Shown in pieces: positions 17,101 to 25,809 of a stretch of 39,588 nucleotides of DNA. This stretch comes from Rhizobiaceae bacterium. GTDB lineage: Bacteria; Pseudomonadota; Alphaproteobacteria; Rhizobiales; Rhizobiaceae. Below the pieces are notes generated by a model. It was not told the origin of the DNA. It did not search any database and saw only the letters and a program-made list of their open reading frames with translations. How positions within the stretch are numbered: the stretch's first letter is position 1; each line of letters starts with the position of its first letter. Where the stretch lies: positions 1 to 39,588 of the forward strand of contig JAHDFS010000014.1 of assembly GCA_020628035.1 (NCBI GenBank), in the 5' to 3' direction. The position numbers and the translations under genes were made by a program.

Positions 17101-17727
17101 ATGAAACAGTTGAACGAACGGATGTGTATTGTCACACGGGAAAAGCTGGCGGCTGACCAGCTTATCCGTTTCGTTCTTGCGCCTGATGGTGTGCTCGTTC
17201 CAGATATCAAACAAAAACTTCCCGGTAGGGGTTGTTGGGTCACTGCCCAAGCCACATATATAGATCAAGCGCAGAAAAATGGTCTTTTTGCGCGATCATT
17301 GAAAACCAAAATCGAAATTCCCGGCAATCTGTCACAATTGGTTGATGAGTTGATGTCAAAATCAACTCTTGGTATGATCAATATGGCACGCAAGGCTGGG
17401 CAATTCATCACGGGAAGTTCCAAAGTTGACCATGCTGTGCGTAATGGCGAGGCTTTGGCAAGTTTCCATACAACGGATGCCGCACATGATGGCGTTCGGA
17501 AAATAAATCAGGCGCGGACATTTTTCTCGAAAATGGTGGAAGTGGAGATCATCCCTTCATTCCAGCTGTTTTCTAACGATGAAATGTCCAAAGCGTTTGG
17601 CGAAGGTAACTATGTCCACGGAGCCGCTCTAGCGGGCAAAGCGGGTGAAAATGTTCTCAAACGCGCCTCCATTCTTGCCAATTATAGAGGGTTAAATTTG
17701 GATAAAAGCGCCGCTGATGGAGATTAA
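17101..17727 (+). CDS. YlxR (DUF448) / L7Ae-like RNA-binding fusion protein
   Basis: A 208-residue protein with two small RNA-binding modules. Residues about 5-75 are a YlxR (DUF448) domain, with ERMCIVTREKL, VPDIKQKLPGRGCWV and the preceding FVLAPDG. Residues about 88-185 resemble the L7Ae/L30e fold (STLGMINMARKAGQFITGSSKV and later the FSNDEMSKAFG segment). The fusion between nusA and infB is common in alphaproteobacteria, whereas Bacillus encodes YlxR and YlxQ separately. The exact RNA target is unknown, but the position points to translation or ribosome maturation. The start ATG is 14 bases after nusA. Confidence 0.9.
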   Translation: MKQLNERMCIVTREKLAADQLIRFVLAPDGVLVPDIKQKLPGRGCWVTAQATYIDQAQKNGLFARSLKTKIEIPGNLSQLVDELMSKSTLGMINMARKAGQFITGSSKVDHAVRNGEALASFHTTDAAHDGVRKINQARTFFSKMVEVEIIPSFQLFSNDEMSKAFGEGNYVHGAALAGKAGENVLKRASILANYRGLNLDKSAADGD

Positions 17728-17825
17728 CGCGACGCATTTTACGAAAAAGTATCGCTGACTGTCGGGTTTTTGATGCAATTGCTCGCGATGTGGTGTAACG
17801 GAAGTCTAAAAGCTGGATACAGCTC

Positions 17826-17839
17826 GAGGCATATGCCTC
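17826..17839. repeat. perfect 14-base palindrome upstream of infB
   Basis: GAGGCATATGCCTC is fully self-complementary and could form a five-pair hairpin with an ATAT loop in the mRNA, ending seven bases before the AGGAACGG ribosome site region of infB. It lies in the 130-base gap after the YlxR-L7Ae gene, where an internal promoter or a translational control element would be plausible. Confidence 0.5.
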
Positions 17840-17857
17840 AAAAGGAACGGAAAATAG

Positions 17858-20431
17858 ATGAACGATAGTAAAGACGAAAACAAGAATGATGCAGGTGGCA
17901 AGAAGACCCTCACCTTAAAAGGTGCAGGTGTTGGGCAGGGCACAGTGCGTCAAGATATGGGCCGCGGACGATCCAAATCAGTGGTCGTGGAAACACGCAA
18001 GCGCCGTATCTCTCGTCCTGATGAAGATAAAGCGACTTCAACGATTTCACTAAAGCCGCGTAAAGAAGTTAAAAAACCTGCGCCTGCGGCTGCACCGGCT
18101 GCAGAAAAAGACGCTGCACCAAGCAAGCCTGCGCAAGAAGCCACCAATCGCTTGTCTGCAAGTGAAATGGAAGCGCGTCGTAAAGCGTTGGAAGGATCTC
18201 GCGTCCGGGAAGTAGAAGATCGTAAGCGTGCAGAAGAAGATGCAATTCGCCGCGCTGAACAAGAGAAAATTCGTGCCAAAGAAGCTGAAGAGTTAGCCCG
18301 TAAGCAGGCTGAAGAAGATCTTCGTATTCAAAAAGAAGCTGAAGAGAAAAAACGTGCGGAAGAACTCGCGCGCAAAAAATCTTCTGGTCGTCCACCTGAA
18401 GAAGCAGCACCAGCAGCACGTCGCAAAGATGGCCCGTCAGATGCAGCGCCAGCGAAAGCTGCGCCGCGTGGCGGAAAACCTTCGCGCCCTGAAGCACCAA
18501 AACCATCACGCAATCCGCGTGGTCAGGATGATCGTCGTCGCGGCAAGCTCACACTGACAGCTGCGCTTAATGACGATGGTTCAGGCGGACGTTCGCGTTC
18601 ATTGGCAGCGCATCGTCGTCGCCAGGAGAAAATCCGTCGTGCACAGATGGAGCCGGAAGTTCGTGAAAAAATCTCTCGCGAAGTAACCTTGCCAGAAACA
18701 ATTACCATCCAAGAATTATCTCAGCGTATGGCTGAGCGTTCCGTTGACGTCATCAAATACCTCATGAAAGAGGGCCAGATGATGAAACCTGGTGATGTGA
18801 TCGATGCTGATATGGCGGAATTGATCGCTGGCGAATTTGGCCACACAGTTAAACGCGTTTCTGAATCAGATGTCGAAGAGGGCATCTTTGATATTGACGA
18901 TAAAGGCGGTGAAGAAACACCACGTTCTCCTGTGGTGACCATTATGGGTCACGTTGACCATGGTAAAACATCTTTGCTGGATGCCTTGCGCAACGCCAAT
19001 GTTGTATCCGGTGAAGCTGGTGGTATCACTCAGCATATCGGTGCTTATCAGGTTGAGCAGGATGGTCAAAAGATCACCTTCATCGATACGCCTGGTCACG
19101 CAGCCTTTACAGCTATGCGTGCACGTGGTGCAGAAGTGACAGATATTGCAATTCTTGTGGTTGCAGCTGATGACAGTGTCATGCCGCAGACGATTGAATC
19201 GATCAATCACGCCAAAGCTGCGGATGTACCGATTATCGTTGCGATCAACAAAATGGATAAGCCAACAGCGGACCCTCAGAAAGTTCGTACCGAATTGCTA
19301 CAACACGAAGTGTTTGTGGAATCTATGGGCGGTGATGTTCTTGAAGTTGAAGTATCTGCGCTTAAAGGCACAAATCTCGATAAACTGCTTGAAGCTATTC
19401 TTCTTCAAGCCGAAGTTCTTGATCTGAAAGCCAATGCAAACCGGACAGCTGAAGGTACTGTGGTCGAAGCAAAACTTGATCGCGGTCGCGGTTCTGTCGC
19501 AACCGTTCTAGTGAACAAAGGCACTTTGCATCCTGGCGAAATTATTGTTGCTGGTGATCAATGGGGTCGTGTTCGCGCATTGGTCAACGATCATGGCGAC
19601 CATGTGAAAGAAGCTGGTCCTGCGGTTCCGGTAGAAGTTCTGGGGCTAAATGGTCCGCCACAAGCGGGTGACCGTTTTGCCGTTGTTGAGAACGAAGCCA
19701 AAGCGCGTGAATATGCAGAATATCGTGAGCGTTTAGCGCGAGATAAAGCCGCCGCACGTCAATCTGGTTCACAAGGCTCGCTTGAGCAAATGATGATGCA
19801 ATTGCAGACATCTGGCATCAGTGAATTCCCACTTGTTATTAAGGGTGATGTGCAGGGTTCTGTCGAAGCCATCATTGGCGCATTAGACAAACTCGCAACG
19901 GATGAAGTTGCCGCCCGTGTCGTACATTCAGGTGCCGGTGGGATCACCGAGTCTGATGTATCATTGGCTGAAGCGTCCAAAGCACCAATCATTGCCTTTA
20001 ACGTGCGTCCAAGCAAACAAGCGCGCGATGCAGCAGAAGCAGCTGGCGTAGAGATCCGTTATTATAACATCATCTACGATTTGGTTGATGATGTGAAATC
20101 TGCCATGTCTGGTCTGTTGTCTCCAGAACGTCGCGAAACATTCTTGGGTTACGCCGAGATCTTGGAAGTCTTCAACATTTCCAAATCTGGTAAAGTGGCT
20201 GGTTGTCGCGTGACTGAAGGTAAGGTTGAGCGTGGATCAGGTGTACGTTTGCTGCGTGATAACGTTGTTATTCACGAAGGTAGTTTGAAAACGCTTAAAC
20301 GCTTTAAAGATGAAGTTGGCGAAGTGAATTCGGGTCAAGAATGCGGTATGGCATTTGAAAATTATGAAGACATCCGTAAAGCTGATGTCATCGAATGCTT
20401 CCGCGTTGAACATATTGAACGTTCGCTTTAA
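17858..20431 (+). CDS. infB: translation initiation factor IF-2
   Basis: GTPase that brings initiator tRNA to the 30S subunit; 857 residues, a usual length for alphaproteobacteria. The N-terminal 250 residues are a low-complexity region rich in Lys, Arg, Glu and Ala, with a probable coiled coil around 95-185. The conserved IF2-N segment [26 protein letters not shown] lies near 285. The G domain begins near 358 with GHVDHGKTS (G1), then DTPGHAAF (G3) and NKMDKP (G4). Domains II-IV follow, ending [17 protein letters not shown], typical of domain IV. ATG 17858 follows an AAGGAACGG ribosome site. The stop is 6 bases before the next, weakly started, open frame. Confidence 0.98.
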   Translation: MNDSKDENKNDAGGKKTLTLKGAGVGQGTVRQDMGRGRSKSVVVETRKRRISRPDEDKATSTISLKPRKEVKKPAPAAAPAAEKDAAPSKPAQEATNRLSASEMEARRKALEGSRVREVEDRKRAEEDAIRRAEQEKIRAKEAEELARKQAEEDLRIQKEAEEKKRAEELARKKSSGRPPEEAAPAARRKDGPSDAAPAKAAPRGGKPSRPEAPKPSRNPRGQDDRRRGKLTLTAALNDDGSGGRSRSLAAHRRRQEKIRRAQMEPEVREKISREVTLPETITIQELSQRMAERSVDVIKYLMKEGQMMKPGDVIDADMAELIAGEFGHTVKRVSESDVEEGIFDIDDKGGEETPRSPVVTIMGHVDHGKTSLLDALRNANVVSGEAGGITQHIGAYQVEQDGQKITFIDTPGHAAFTAMRARGAEVTDIAILVVAADDSVMPQTIESINHAKAADVPIIVAINKMDKPTADPQKVRTELLQHEVFVESMGGDVLEVEVSALKGTNLDKLLEAILLQAEVLDLKANANRTAEGTVVEAKLDRGRGSVATVLVNKGTLHPGEIIVAGDQWGRVRALVNDHGDHVKEAGPAVPVEVLGLNGPPQAGDRFAVVENEAKAREYAEYRERLARDKAAARQSGSQGSLEQMMMQLQTSGISEFPLVIKGDVQGSVEAIIGALDKLATDEVAARVVHSGAGGITESDVSLAEASKAPIIAFNVRPSKQARDAAEAAGVEIRYYNIIYDLVDDVKSAMSGLLSPERRETFLGYAEILEVFNISKSGKVAGCRVTEGKVERGSGVRLLRDNVVIHEGSLKTLKRFKDEVGEVNSGQECGMAFENYEDIRKADVIECFRVEHIERSL

Positions 20432-20437
20432 TCAGCT

Positions 20438-20821
20438 TTGTTCAAACGAATAAATAAGAGTGGGCTCTTTGCGATCATTGTTTTGATCTTACTGAGCCCA
20501 TTCTTTGTATTCACCCTGAAGATTGCTTCAGATGGTCTATATTGGTCATATTTTGCGCCAGAAATTTTGCAGGATTTTAATCGTGCCAAGCCGGGCAGCA
20601 AAGATGTTCAGTTTTCAAAGGATTATCGGGGGCAAGGCGTCGACAGCTTCAAATCGCTTTTGGAAGAAAGCGGGTTTAAATGTGAGTTGGATCAGTCAGA
20701 GATTAAATGTCGATTTCTAACTGACACCCTCATGGATGAAATATATTGGATTATTGATGCGCAATTGGATGACACCAAGCATATTATCAAATATCGCGGA
20801 TACATTCACAGCATCTTCTAA
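20438..20821 (+). CDS. small single-pass membrane protein inserted between infB and rbfA, unknown function
   Basis: A 127-residue frame, continuous and well composed, lies in the gap where most relatives have rbfA directly after infB. It has a basic start (FKRINKSG), one strong membrane segment (about 9-29) and a soluble part with two Cys (82 and 91, in GFKCELDQSEIKC) that could pair if exported. The only usable start is TTG 20438, six bases after infB, without a ribosome site, so translation may be coupled to infB. The N-terminal segment could act as a signal anchor. I do not recognise the family. That it is a real gene is supported by the membrane-segment design and its length in line with the operon, but not proven. 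Confidence 0.6.
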   Translation: MFKRINKSGLFAIIVLILLSPFFVFTLKIASDGLYWSYFAPEILQDFNRAKPGSKDVQFSKDYRGQGVDSFKSLLEESGFKCELDQSEIKCRFLTDTLMDEIYWIIDAQLDDTKHIIKYRGYIHSIF

Positions 20822-20852
20822 CCTGCTAAAGGTTAAATAAGGGCTAAAAGTC

Positions 20853-21266
20853 ATGGTAAAAGCAACGAGCTCCGCGCCGTCGCAACGCATGTTAAAAGTT
20901 GGTGAGATGGTTCGCGCCGCACTGACAAAAATTCTGCAACGAGATGATATTCGCGATCCTGATGTCGATGGTGTGGTGATCTCCGTCTCCGAAGTTCGTA
21001 TGTCACCAGATCTTAAGATCGCCAATGCCTATGTCAAAGCTTTGGCACACGAAGATCAAACTGCGATTATTGCTGGTCTTAATCGGAGCGCAAAATTCGT
21101 CCGTAAAAAACTCGGACCAGAATTGCGCCATATGAAATATATGCCTGAGATCAGGTTCCGCGATGACACGAGCTATGAAAATTTCAATAAGATTGATGCG
21201 CTATTAAACCGCCCGGAAGTCGTGCGTGACTTAGAGATTGACGATGAAGATGGCGAGCGTTCATAG
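20853..21266 (+). CDS. rbfA: 30S ribosome-binding factor RbfA
   Basis: Cold-shock and 16S-maturation factor that binds the 30S subunit near the 5' helix of 16S rRNA. The 137-residue product has the KH-like fold signature: RMLKVGEMVRAALTKIL at the start, VVISVSEVRMSPDLKIANAYVKAL in the middle and LRHMKYMPEIRFRDDTSYENFNKIDALL at the end. The length is normal. Its stop codon TAG is followed without a gap by the ATG of truB, so the two are translationally linked. Confidence 0.96.
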   Translation: MVKATSSAPSQRMLKVGEMVRAALTKILQRDDIRDPDVDGVVISVSEVRMSPDLKIANAYVKALAHEDQTAIIAGLNRSAKFVRKKLGPELRHMKYMPEIRFRDDTSYENFNKIDALLNRPEVVRDLEIDDEDGERS

Positions 21267-22202
21267 ATGGGCCGTCAGCGTAAGAAAAAAGGCCGCCCAA
21301 TTTCCGGTTGGTTGGTTTTAGATAAGCCCTATGATTTTGGCTCAACAGAAGCGGTTTCCAAAATCAGATGGTTGTTTAAGGCGCAGAAAGCCGGTCATGC
21401 AGGCACATTAGATCCGCTTGCTTCGGGCATGCTGCCAATCGCGCTTGGTGAAGCCACCAAAACTGTTCCCTATATTATGGATGGCCGCAAGGTTTATCAG
21501 TTTGCGGTCACCTGGGGTGAAGAACGCACCACTGATGATTTGGAAGGTGATGTGATCCAGCAATCAGATGCACGGCCAGAGGTCGATGCCATTGAAAGCA
21601 TCCTGCCGGAATTTATCGGCGAGATTAGCCAGGTACCCCCGCAATTCTCAGCGATTAAAATCAATGGCGAACGCGCCTATGATGTCGCGCGAGCTGGCGA
21701 TAAACTTGAGATCCCAGCGCGAGAAGTTGAGATATTTAGGTTGGAGATCATCGAAGCTGAGGATCCAAATATAACCCGTTTTGAAGTTGAATGCGGCAAG
21801 GGCACTTATGTGCGTTCACTCGCTCGAGATTTCGGTCGCAAACTTGGTTGCTATGGATATGTCTCCGAGCTTCGGCGCTCGAGTGTATTGCCCTTTGATG
21901 AAAGCGAACTTGTACCATTGTCTGATCTCGTTGCACTGGAACAAATCGAAGATGATGACGAGCGTTTGGAGAAGTTGGACCAATATCTTATCGATACTAA
22001 AGAGGCCCTGGCTGATCTGGCGCATATTCCCGTTTCATCTGATCAGGCATCGCGCATTCGAAATGGTAATCCGGTCATCATCACTGGCGCGAATGCACCG
22101 ATCAACGAGGATGAGGCTTTTGCCACTGACAAAGGCAAACTGCTCGCCATTGGTGAAATCAGCTTTGGTGAGTTTAAGCCAAAACGGGTGTTTTCTGTAT
22201 AA
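21267..22202 (+). CDS. truB: tRNA pseudouridine-55 synthase TruB
   Basis: Forms pseudouridine at position 55 in the T-loop of tRNAs. The catalytic motif [23 protein letters not shown] places the nucleophilic Asp at about residue 49. Other family segments are [13 protein letters not shown] (near the N terminus), [23 protein letters not shown] and [14 protein letters not shown]. At 311 residues it is a full-length protein with the C-terminal PUA-like part. The start ATG directly abuts the rbfA stop. After it comes a 226-base gap with the rpsO leader. Confidence 0.96.
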   Translation: MGRQRKKKGRPISGWLVLDKPYDFGSTEAVSKIRWLFKAQKAGHAGTLDPLASGMLPIALGEATKTVPYIMDGRKVYQFAVTWGEERTTDDLEGDVIQQSDARPEVDAIESILPEFIGEISQVPPQFSAIKINGERAYDVARAGDKLEIPAREVEIFRLEIIEAEDPNITRFEVECGKGTYVRSLARDFGRKLGCYGYVSELRRSSVLPFDESELVPLSDLVALEQIEDDDERLEKLDQYLIDTKEALADLAHIPVSSDQASRIRNGNPVIITGANAPINEDEAFATDKGKLLAIGEISFGEFKPKRVFSV

Positions 22203-22329
22203 TCTGGATGAGATTTACAAAGCGCAAAAGTCTCATTTTGGCTCTGAAAAGGCGACATGGCGCGTCAAAATTCAGCTTCGCGAAAAACACTAGCTTTTTC
22301 ATTTAAATTCATTTATACGCTAGCCATAG

Positions 22330-22366
22330 CGGGTCATGTTTTGGCCCGTTATTTTATATGGCCCGT
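22330..22366 (+). promoter_or_regulatory. hairpin with alternative pairing partner in the rpsO leader
   Basis: CGGGTC (22330-22335) can pair with GGCCCG (22343-22348) to form a six-pair hairpin followed by TTATTTTATAT, which looks like a terminator or attenuator behind truB. A second copy of GGCCCGT at 22360-22366 could pair with the same CGGGTC instead, breaking the T-tract arrangement. The segment after it (GCCCGTGCTGGACGACATC) looks like a leader sequence for rpsO. S15 is known to repress its own mRNA in other bacteria, so control here is plausible but not shown. Confidence 0.4.
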
Positions 22367-22428
22367 GCTGGACGACATCTTGGCGCAGGGCGACCTTTAA
22401 TCCTCAAAATTATAGAAAGGGATATACG

Positions 22429-22698
22429 ATGTCGATTACTGCTGAACGTAAGGCAGAACTTATTGCCAAATTTGCTACTAAAGAAGGCGATACAGGTTCA
22501 CCAGAAGTTCAAGTTGCTGTTCTAACAGAGCGCATTTTGAACCTTACTGAACACTTCAAAGAGCACAAAAAAGACAACCACTCACGTCGTGGTCTTTTGA
22601 CATTGGTTTCAACACGCCGTTCGCTTCTTGATTATCTCAAGAAGAAAGACGACGCTCGTTACCAAGCTTTGATTAAAGAACTTGGCCTACGTCGCTAA
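22429..22698 (+). CDS. rpsO: 30S ribosomal protein S15
   Basis: Primary binder of 16S rRNA in the central domain and part of the intersubunit bridge. The product is exactly 89 residues, the standard length, with the family core [38 protein letters not shown] and the ending [15 protein letters not shown] 22429 follows an AAGG ribosome site; the frame is open 31 codons upstream but those belong to the leader. A Rho-independent terminator follows within 11 bases, so pnp downstream is read from its own promoter or by read-through. Confidence 0.98.
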   Translation: MSITAERKAELIAKFATKEGDTGSPEVQVAVLTERILNLTEHFKEHKKDNHSRRGLLTLVSTRRSLLDYLKKKDDARYQALIKELGLRR

Positions 22699-22708
22699 GT
22701 TATAAGAT

Positions 22709-22740
22709 TTGGCGCTCCAATTTGGGGCGCCAATTCATTT
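22709..22740 (+). terminator. Rho-independent terminator after rpsO
   Basis: The stem TTGGCGCTCC/GGGGCGCCAA (ten pairs with one T-G) encloses a five-base loop and is followed by TTCATTTTTT. It would separate rpsO from pnp at least partly, as in the rpsO-pnp region of other bacteria. Confidence 0.8.
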
Positions 22741-22741
22741 T

Positions 22742-22895
22742 TTGATATACGTTTTACAACGTAAAAATATCAATTTTCGGATGGGCCGAAAATTGAATTG
22801 AACCGGTGGATAGCCCACGGGGCAGGATTACAAGCCGCTTTTAGCCCAAGAGCTTTAAAAGCTGCAGATGAAAGCTTCTTGTTGTCTTGCCCGTG
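22742..22895 (+). promoter_or_regulatory. highly structured pnp leader
   Basis: Four elements follow one another. TTGATAT-acg-TTTTAC pairs with GTAAAA-ATATCAA (22742-22773). CAATTTTCGG pairs perfectly with CCGAAAATTG around ATGGG (22771-22795), sharing three bases with the first, so the two compete at the edge. AGCTTT-A-AAAGCT forms a short dyad at 22851-22863. Enclosing it, CACGGGGCAGG (22816-22826) pairs with CTTGCCCGTG (22886-22895) with one bulge. PNPase is known in enterobacteria to repress its own mRNA through an RNase III-cut leader stem; this leader could serve the same end. The pairing was judged by eye. Confidence 0.5.
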
Positions 22896-22968
22896 AGCAC
22901 ACCAATGACAAAGAATGACCAAGACTGTCGAGGTTATGGCAGGGGCATTCTGATATGAAGGACTAAAT

Positions 22969-25104
22969 ATGTTCAATTCCCACAAAGTGGAGATTGAGTG
23001 GGGCGGTCGCCCTCTCATTTTGGAAACAGGTAAAGTTGCGCGTCAGGCCGATGGTGCTGTTATGGCAACATACGGTGAAACAGTTGTACTTGCGACTGTT
23101 GTTTCAGCGAAAAGCGCAAAACCAGGTCAGGACTTTTTCCCACTGACTGTAAACTATCAGGAAAAAACTTTTGCTGCTGGTAAGATCCCAGGCGGCTTCT
23201 TCAAACGTGAAGGTCGTCCAAGCGAAAACGAAACATTGGTTTGTCGTCTGATTGACCGTCCAATTCGTCCATTGTTCCCAGATGGCTACAAAAACGAAAC
23301 TCAAATCATCCTAACAGTTATTCAGCATGACATGGAAAACAACCCAGACGTATTGTCTATGGTTGCTGCATCTGCTGCGCTGACAATTTCTGGTGTTCCA
23401 TTCATGGGCCCAATCGGTGGTGCACGTGTTGGCTATATCAATGGCGAATATGTTCTAAACCCGCATCTTGATGAGATGGAAGAAACTGATCTTGATCTTA
23501 TGGTTGCTGGTACACAAGACGCTGTGTTGATGGTGGAATCAGAAGCTAAAGAACTTCCTGAAGATGTTATGCTTGGCGCTGTGATGTTCGGTCACAAAGG
23601 TTTCCAGCCTGTAATTGATGCAATCATCAAATTGGCTGAAGCTGCTGCGAAAGAGCCACGCGAATTTATCCCAGAAGATCATTCTGAGCTTGAAGGAAAA
23701 ATCATCGGTCTTGCTGATGAAGGCCTTCGCGCTGCATACAAAATCTCAGATAAAGCTGAGCGTTACAACGCAATTGACGCGGTTAAAGCAACAGTTAAAG
23801 AAGCTTTGGAGCCTGCTGAAGGTGAAGAAGCTGAATACACTCCTGAACAAATTGGTGCTGTGTTTAAATCAGCTCAAGCTAAAGTCGTTCGCGGTGATAT
23901 TCTTGAGACAAAAACACGTATCGATGGTCGTGATCTAGCGACAGTTCGTGCAATTGATTCACAAGTGGGTGTCTTGCCACGTACGCACGGTTCATCTGTG
24001 TTTACACGCGGTGAAACTCAGGCGCTTGTTGTTGCAACATTGGGTACAGCAGAAGACGAGCAATTCGTTGATGGTCTAACAGGTACAACAAAAGCAACAT
24101 TTATGCTGCATTACAACTTCCCTCCATATTCTGTGGGTGAAGCTGGCCGTATCGGTTCCCCAGGTCGTCGTGAAATTGGTCACGGTAAATTGGCTTGGCG
24201 TGCGATCAACCCAATGATGCCATCTGCTGAACAGTTCCCTTACACAATTCGCGTTGTGTCTGAGATCACTGAATCAAACGGTTCATCATCAATGGCAACA
24301 GTTTGCGGTACATCATTTGCGCTTATGGATGCAGGTGTTCCACTTCAAAAGCCAGTTGCGGGTATCGCAATGGGCTTGATTAAAGAAGGCAACGACTTTG
24401 CTGTTCTATCTGACATCTTGGGTGATGAAGATCACCTAGGTGATATGGACTTTAAAGTAGCTGGTACTGATGCTGGTATCACATCACTTCAAATGGATAT
24501 CAAAATCGATGGTATCACTGAAGAGATCATGCAGATTGCTCTTGGCCAAGCGAAAGACGGACGTCTTCACATCCTTGGCGAAATGGCAAACGCTCTAACT
24601 GAGAGCCGTGAGCAGCTTGGTGAATATGCACCACGCATTGAAATGATGAACATCGCAGTTGATAAAATTCGTGATGTGATCGGTGCTGGTGGTAAAATCA
24701 TCCGCGAAATCTGCGAAAAAACTGGTGCGAAAATCAACATCGAAGACGATGGTACAATCCGCATTGCATCATCATCTGGTAAAGAGATTGAAGCTGCGAA
24801 AAAGTGGATCCACTCCATTGTCGATGAGCCAGAAGTTGGCGTGATCTACGAAGGTACTGTTGTGAAAGTTGCTGACTTTGGCGCTTTTGTGAACTTCTTC
24901 GGTCCGCGCGATGGTTTGGTGCACATTTCGCAATTGGCACAAGAGCGTGTTGCAAAAACAGCTGATGTGGTCAAAGAAGGACAAAAAGTCTTCGTCAAGC
25001 TCATGGGCTTTGATGAGCGCGGCAAAGTTCGTCTTTCCATGAAAGTGGTCAATCAGGAAACTGGTGAGGAAATCCCTCGCGAAAAGCCTGCTGAAAAAGA
25101 ATAA
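22969..25104 (+). CDS. pnp: polyribonucleotide nucleotidyltransferase (PNPase)
   Basis: Phosphorolytic 3'-5' exoribonuclease, a trimer and core of the RNA degradosome. The 711 residues contain two RNase PH domains (the second with [34 protein letters not shown] and [14 protein letters not shown]), the all-helical linker (about 230-310), a KH domain ([26 protein letters not shown], near 565) and a C-terminal S1 domain ([30 protein letters not shown], near 625). A GAAGGA ribosome site precedes ATG 22969. The gene is preceded by a long structured leader and followed by a strong terminator. In many relatives fab genes follow; here an accessory block intervenes. Confidence 0.98.
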   Translation: MFNSHKVEIEWGGRPLILETGKVARQADGAVMATYGETVVLATVVSAKSAKPGQDFFPLTVNYQEKTFAAGKIPGGFFKREGRPSENETLVCRLIDRPIRPLFPDGYKNETQIILTVIQHDMENNPDVLSMVAASAALTISGVPFMGPIGGARVGYINGEYVLNPHLDEMEETDLDLMVAGTQDAVLMVESEAKELPEDVMLGAVMFGHKGFQPVIDAIIKLAEAAAKEPREFIPEDHSELEGKIIGLADEGLRAAYKISDKAERYNAIDAVKATVKEALEPAEGEEAEYTPEQIGAVFKSAQAKVVRGDILETKTRIDGRDLATVRAIDSQVGVLPRTHGSSVFTRGETQALVVATLGTAEDEQFVDGLTGTTKATFMLHYNFPPYSVGEAGRIGSPGRREIGHGKLAWRAINPMMPSAEQFPYTIRVVSEITESNGSSSMATVCGTSFALMDAGVPLQKPVAGIAMGLIKEGNDFAVLSDILGDEDHLGDMDFKVAGTDAGITSLQMDIKIDGITEEIMQIALGQAKDGRLHILGEMANALTESREQLGEYAPRIEMMNIAVDKIRDVIGAGGKIIREICEKTGAKINIEDDGTIRIASSSGKEIEAAKKWIHSIVDEPEVGVIYEGTVVKVADFGAFVNFFGPRDGLVHISQLAQERVAKTADVVKEGQKVFVKLMGFDERGKVRLSMKVVNQETGEEIPREKPAEKE

Positions 25105-25124
25105 TCAGCGCTTTTAAGAATAAG

Positions 25125-25155
25125 AAAACCCCGTCGATCTGACGGGGTTTTTTGT
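25125..25155. terminator. strong, probably bidirectional Rho-independent terminator
   Basis: AAAACCCCGTC pairs perfectly with GACGGGGTTTT around a five-base loop and runs into TTTTTTG on the plus strand; on the minus strand the stem is followed by TTTTCTTATT. It can therefore end both pnp and the convergent small membrane-protein gene. Confidence 0.9.
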
Positions 25156-25160
25156 TGCGC

Positions 25161-25574
25161 TTAAGAAAAATATTTCGCTTCGATAATCTCAAAACTATGA
25201 GCGAGATAATTGCCGATATGTTCAAACATTAAGTTCAGCATTAAAGCAATCGTTGACCCTGTTGCTGCGTCAAATGCCATCAGCACAAAACAAGCAAACA
25301 TGCAGCCATAAACCGATAGTTTGAGGTTTTTCATGCTGTAAAGTTCGTAAAATCCGTAAGCATCAAACTCAACGCCAAACAAATGGTCTGATACTGAATA
25401 ATCATCCGATACGGTGATGTTGAGGATGGCGCTATCCGACAATTTGTCTGGATAAAGGTTGATTGAGCCGCGCAAAACATGGGCAATAAAGCCAATGATC
25501 GCAGCGATCACAAGCGCTGCTGCATAATGAATATATCCAATTTCTGGTAGGTCCATCTGCCCGCCCCATAGCAT
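25161..25574 (-). CDS. small membrane protein, unknown function
   Basis: Up to 137 residues with two clear hydrophobic segments (about 14-34 and 85-107) and possibly a third (about 108-125), separated by a polar loop (about 40-80) rich in Asp, Ser and Tyr that would lie outside the membrane. I do not recognise a family. Two starts are possible: ATG 25574 (MLWGGQ) and ATG 25556 (MDLPEI); the second has a G-rich stretch, GGGGCGGGCAG, directly before it. The gene ends at the terminator shared with pnp. Upstream lies an inverted repeat that may be its operator. Its location marks the start of the non-conserved block between pnp and the fab operon. Confidence 0.65.
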   Translation of the reverse strand: MLWGGQMDLPEIGYIHYAAALVIAAIIGFIAHVLRGSINLYPDKLSDSAILNITVSDDYSVSDHLFGVEFDAYGFYELYSMKNLKLSVYGCMFACFVLMAFDAATGSTIALMLNLMFEHIGNYLAHSFEIIEAKYFS

Positions 25575-25601
25575 TCTTTATTTGATTAGCGACCTATATC
25601 T

Positions 25602-25651
25602 TTATCAGAAAGACATTTTGTTTCAGATAATGAAGAGATTAAAATTTTAAT
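25602..25651. promoter_or_regulatory. inverted repeat and AT palindrome in a divergent intergenic region
   Basis: TTATCAGAAA (25602-25611) and TTTCAGATAA (25621-25630) are inverted copies matching at nine of ten bases around a nine-base spacer, and ATTAAAATTTTAAT at 25638-25651 is a perfect palindrome. They lie in the 235-base AT-rich gap between the divergent small membrane protein and GT87-like genes, so an operator or promoter element is plausible. A near-repeated AAAAT(GC/AT)GTCTAA is also present twice around 25670-25710. Confidence 0.4.
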
Positions 25652-25809
25652 GAGATTGGACCCATTAGAAAATGCGTCTAAAAAGTTGTGTTTTTAAAAA
25701 TATGTCTAAGCAAATTTGTCAAAAAAATTAGGTAAAATCCCCGATTATTAAGGTTTTGGTATCTGTAACCCATTAAGTTTAAAACAATCTTTCTGGAGTT
25801 ACGTGTGTT

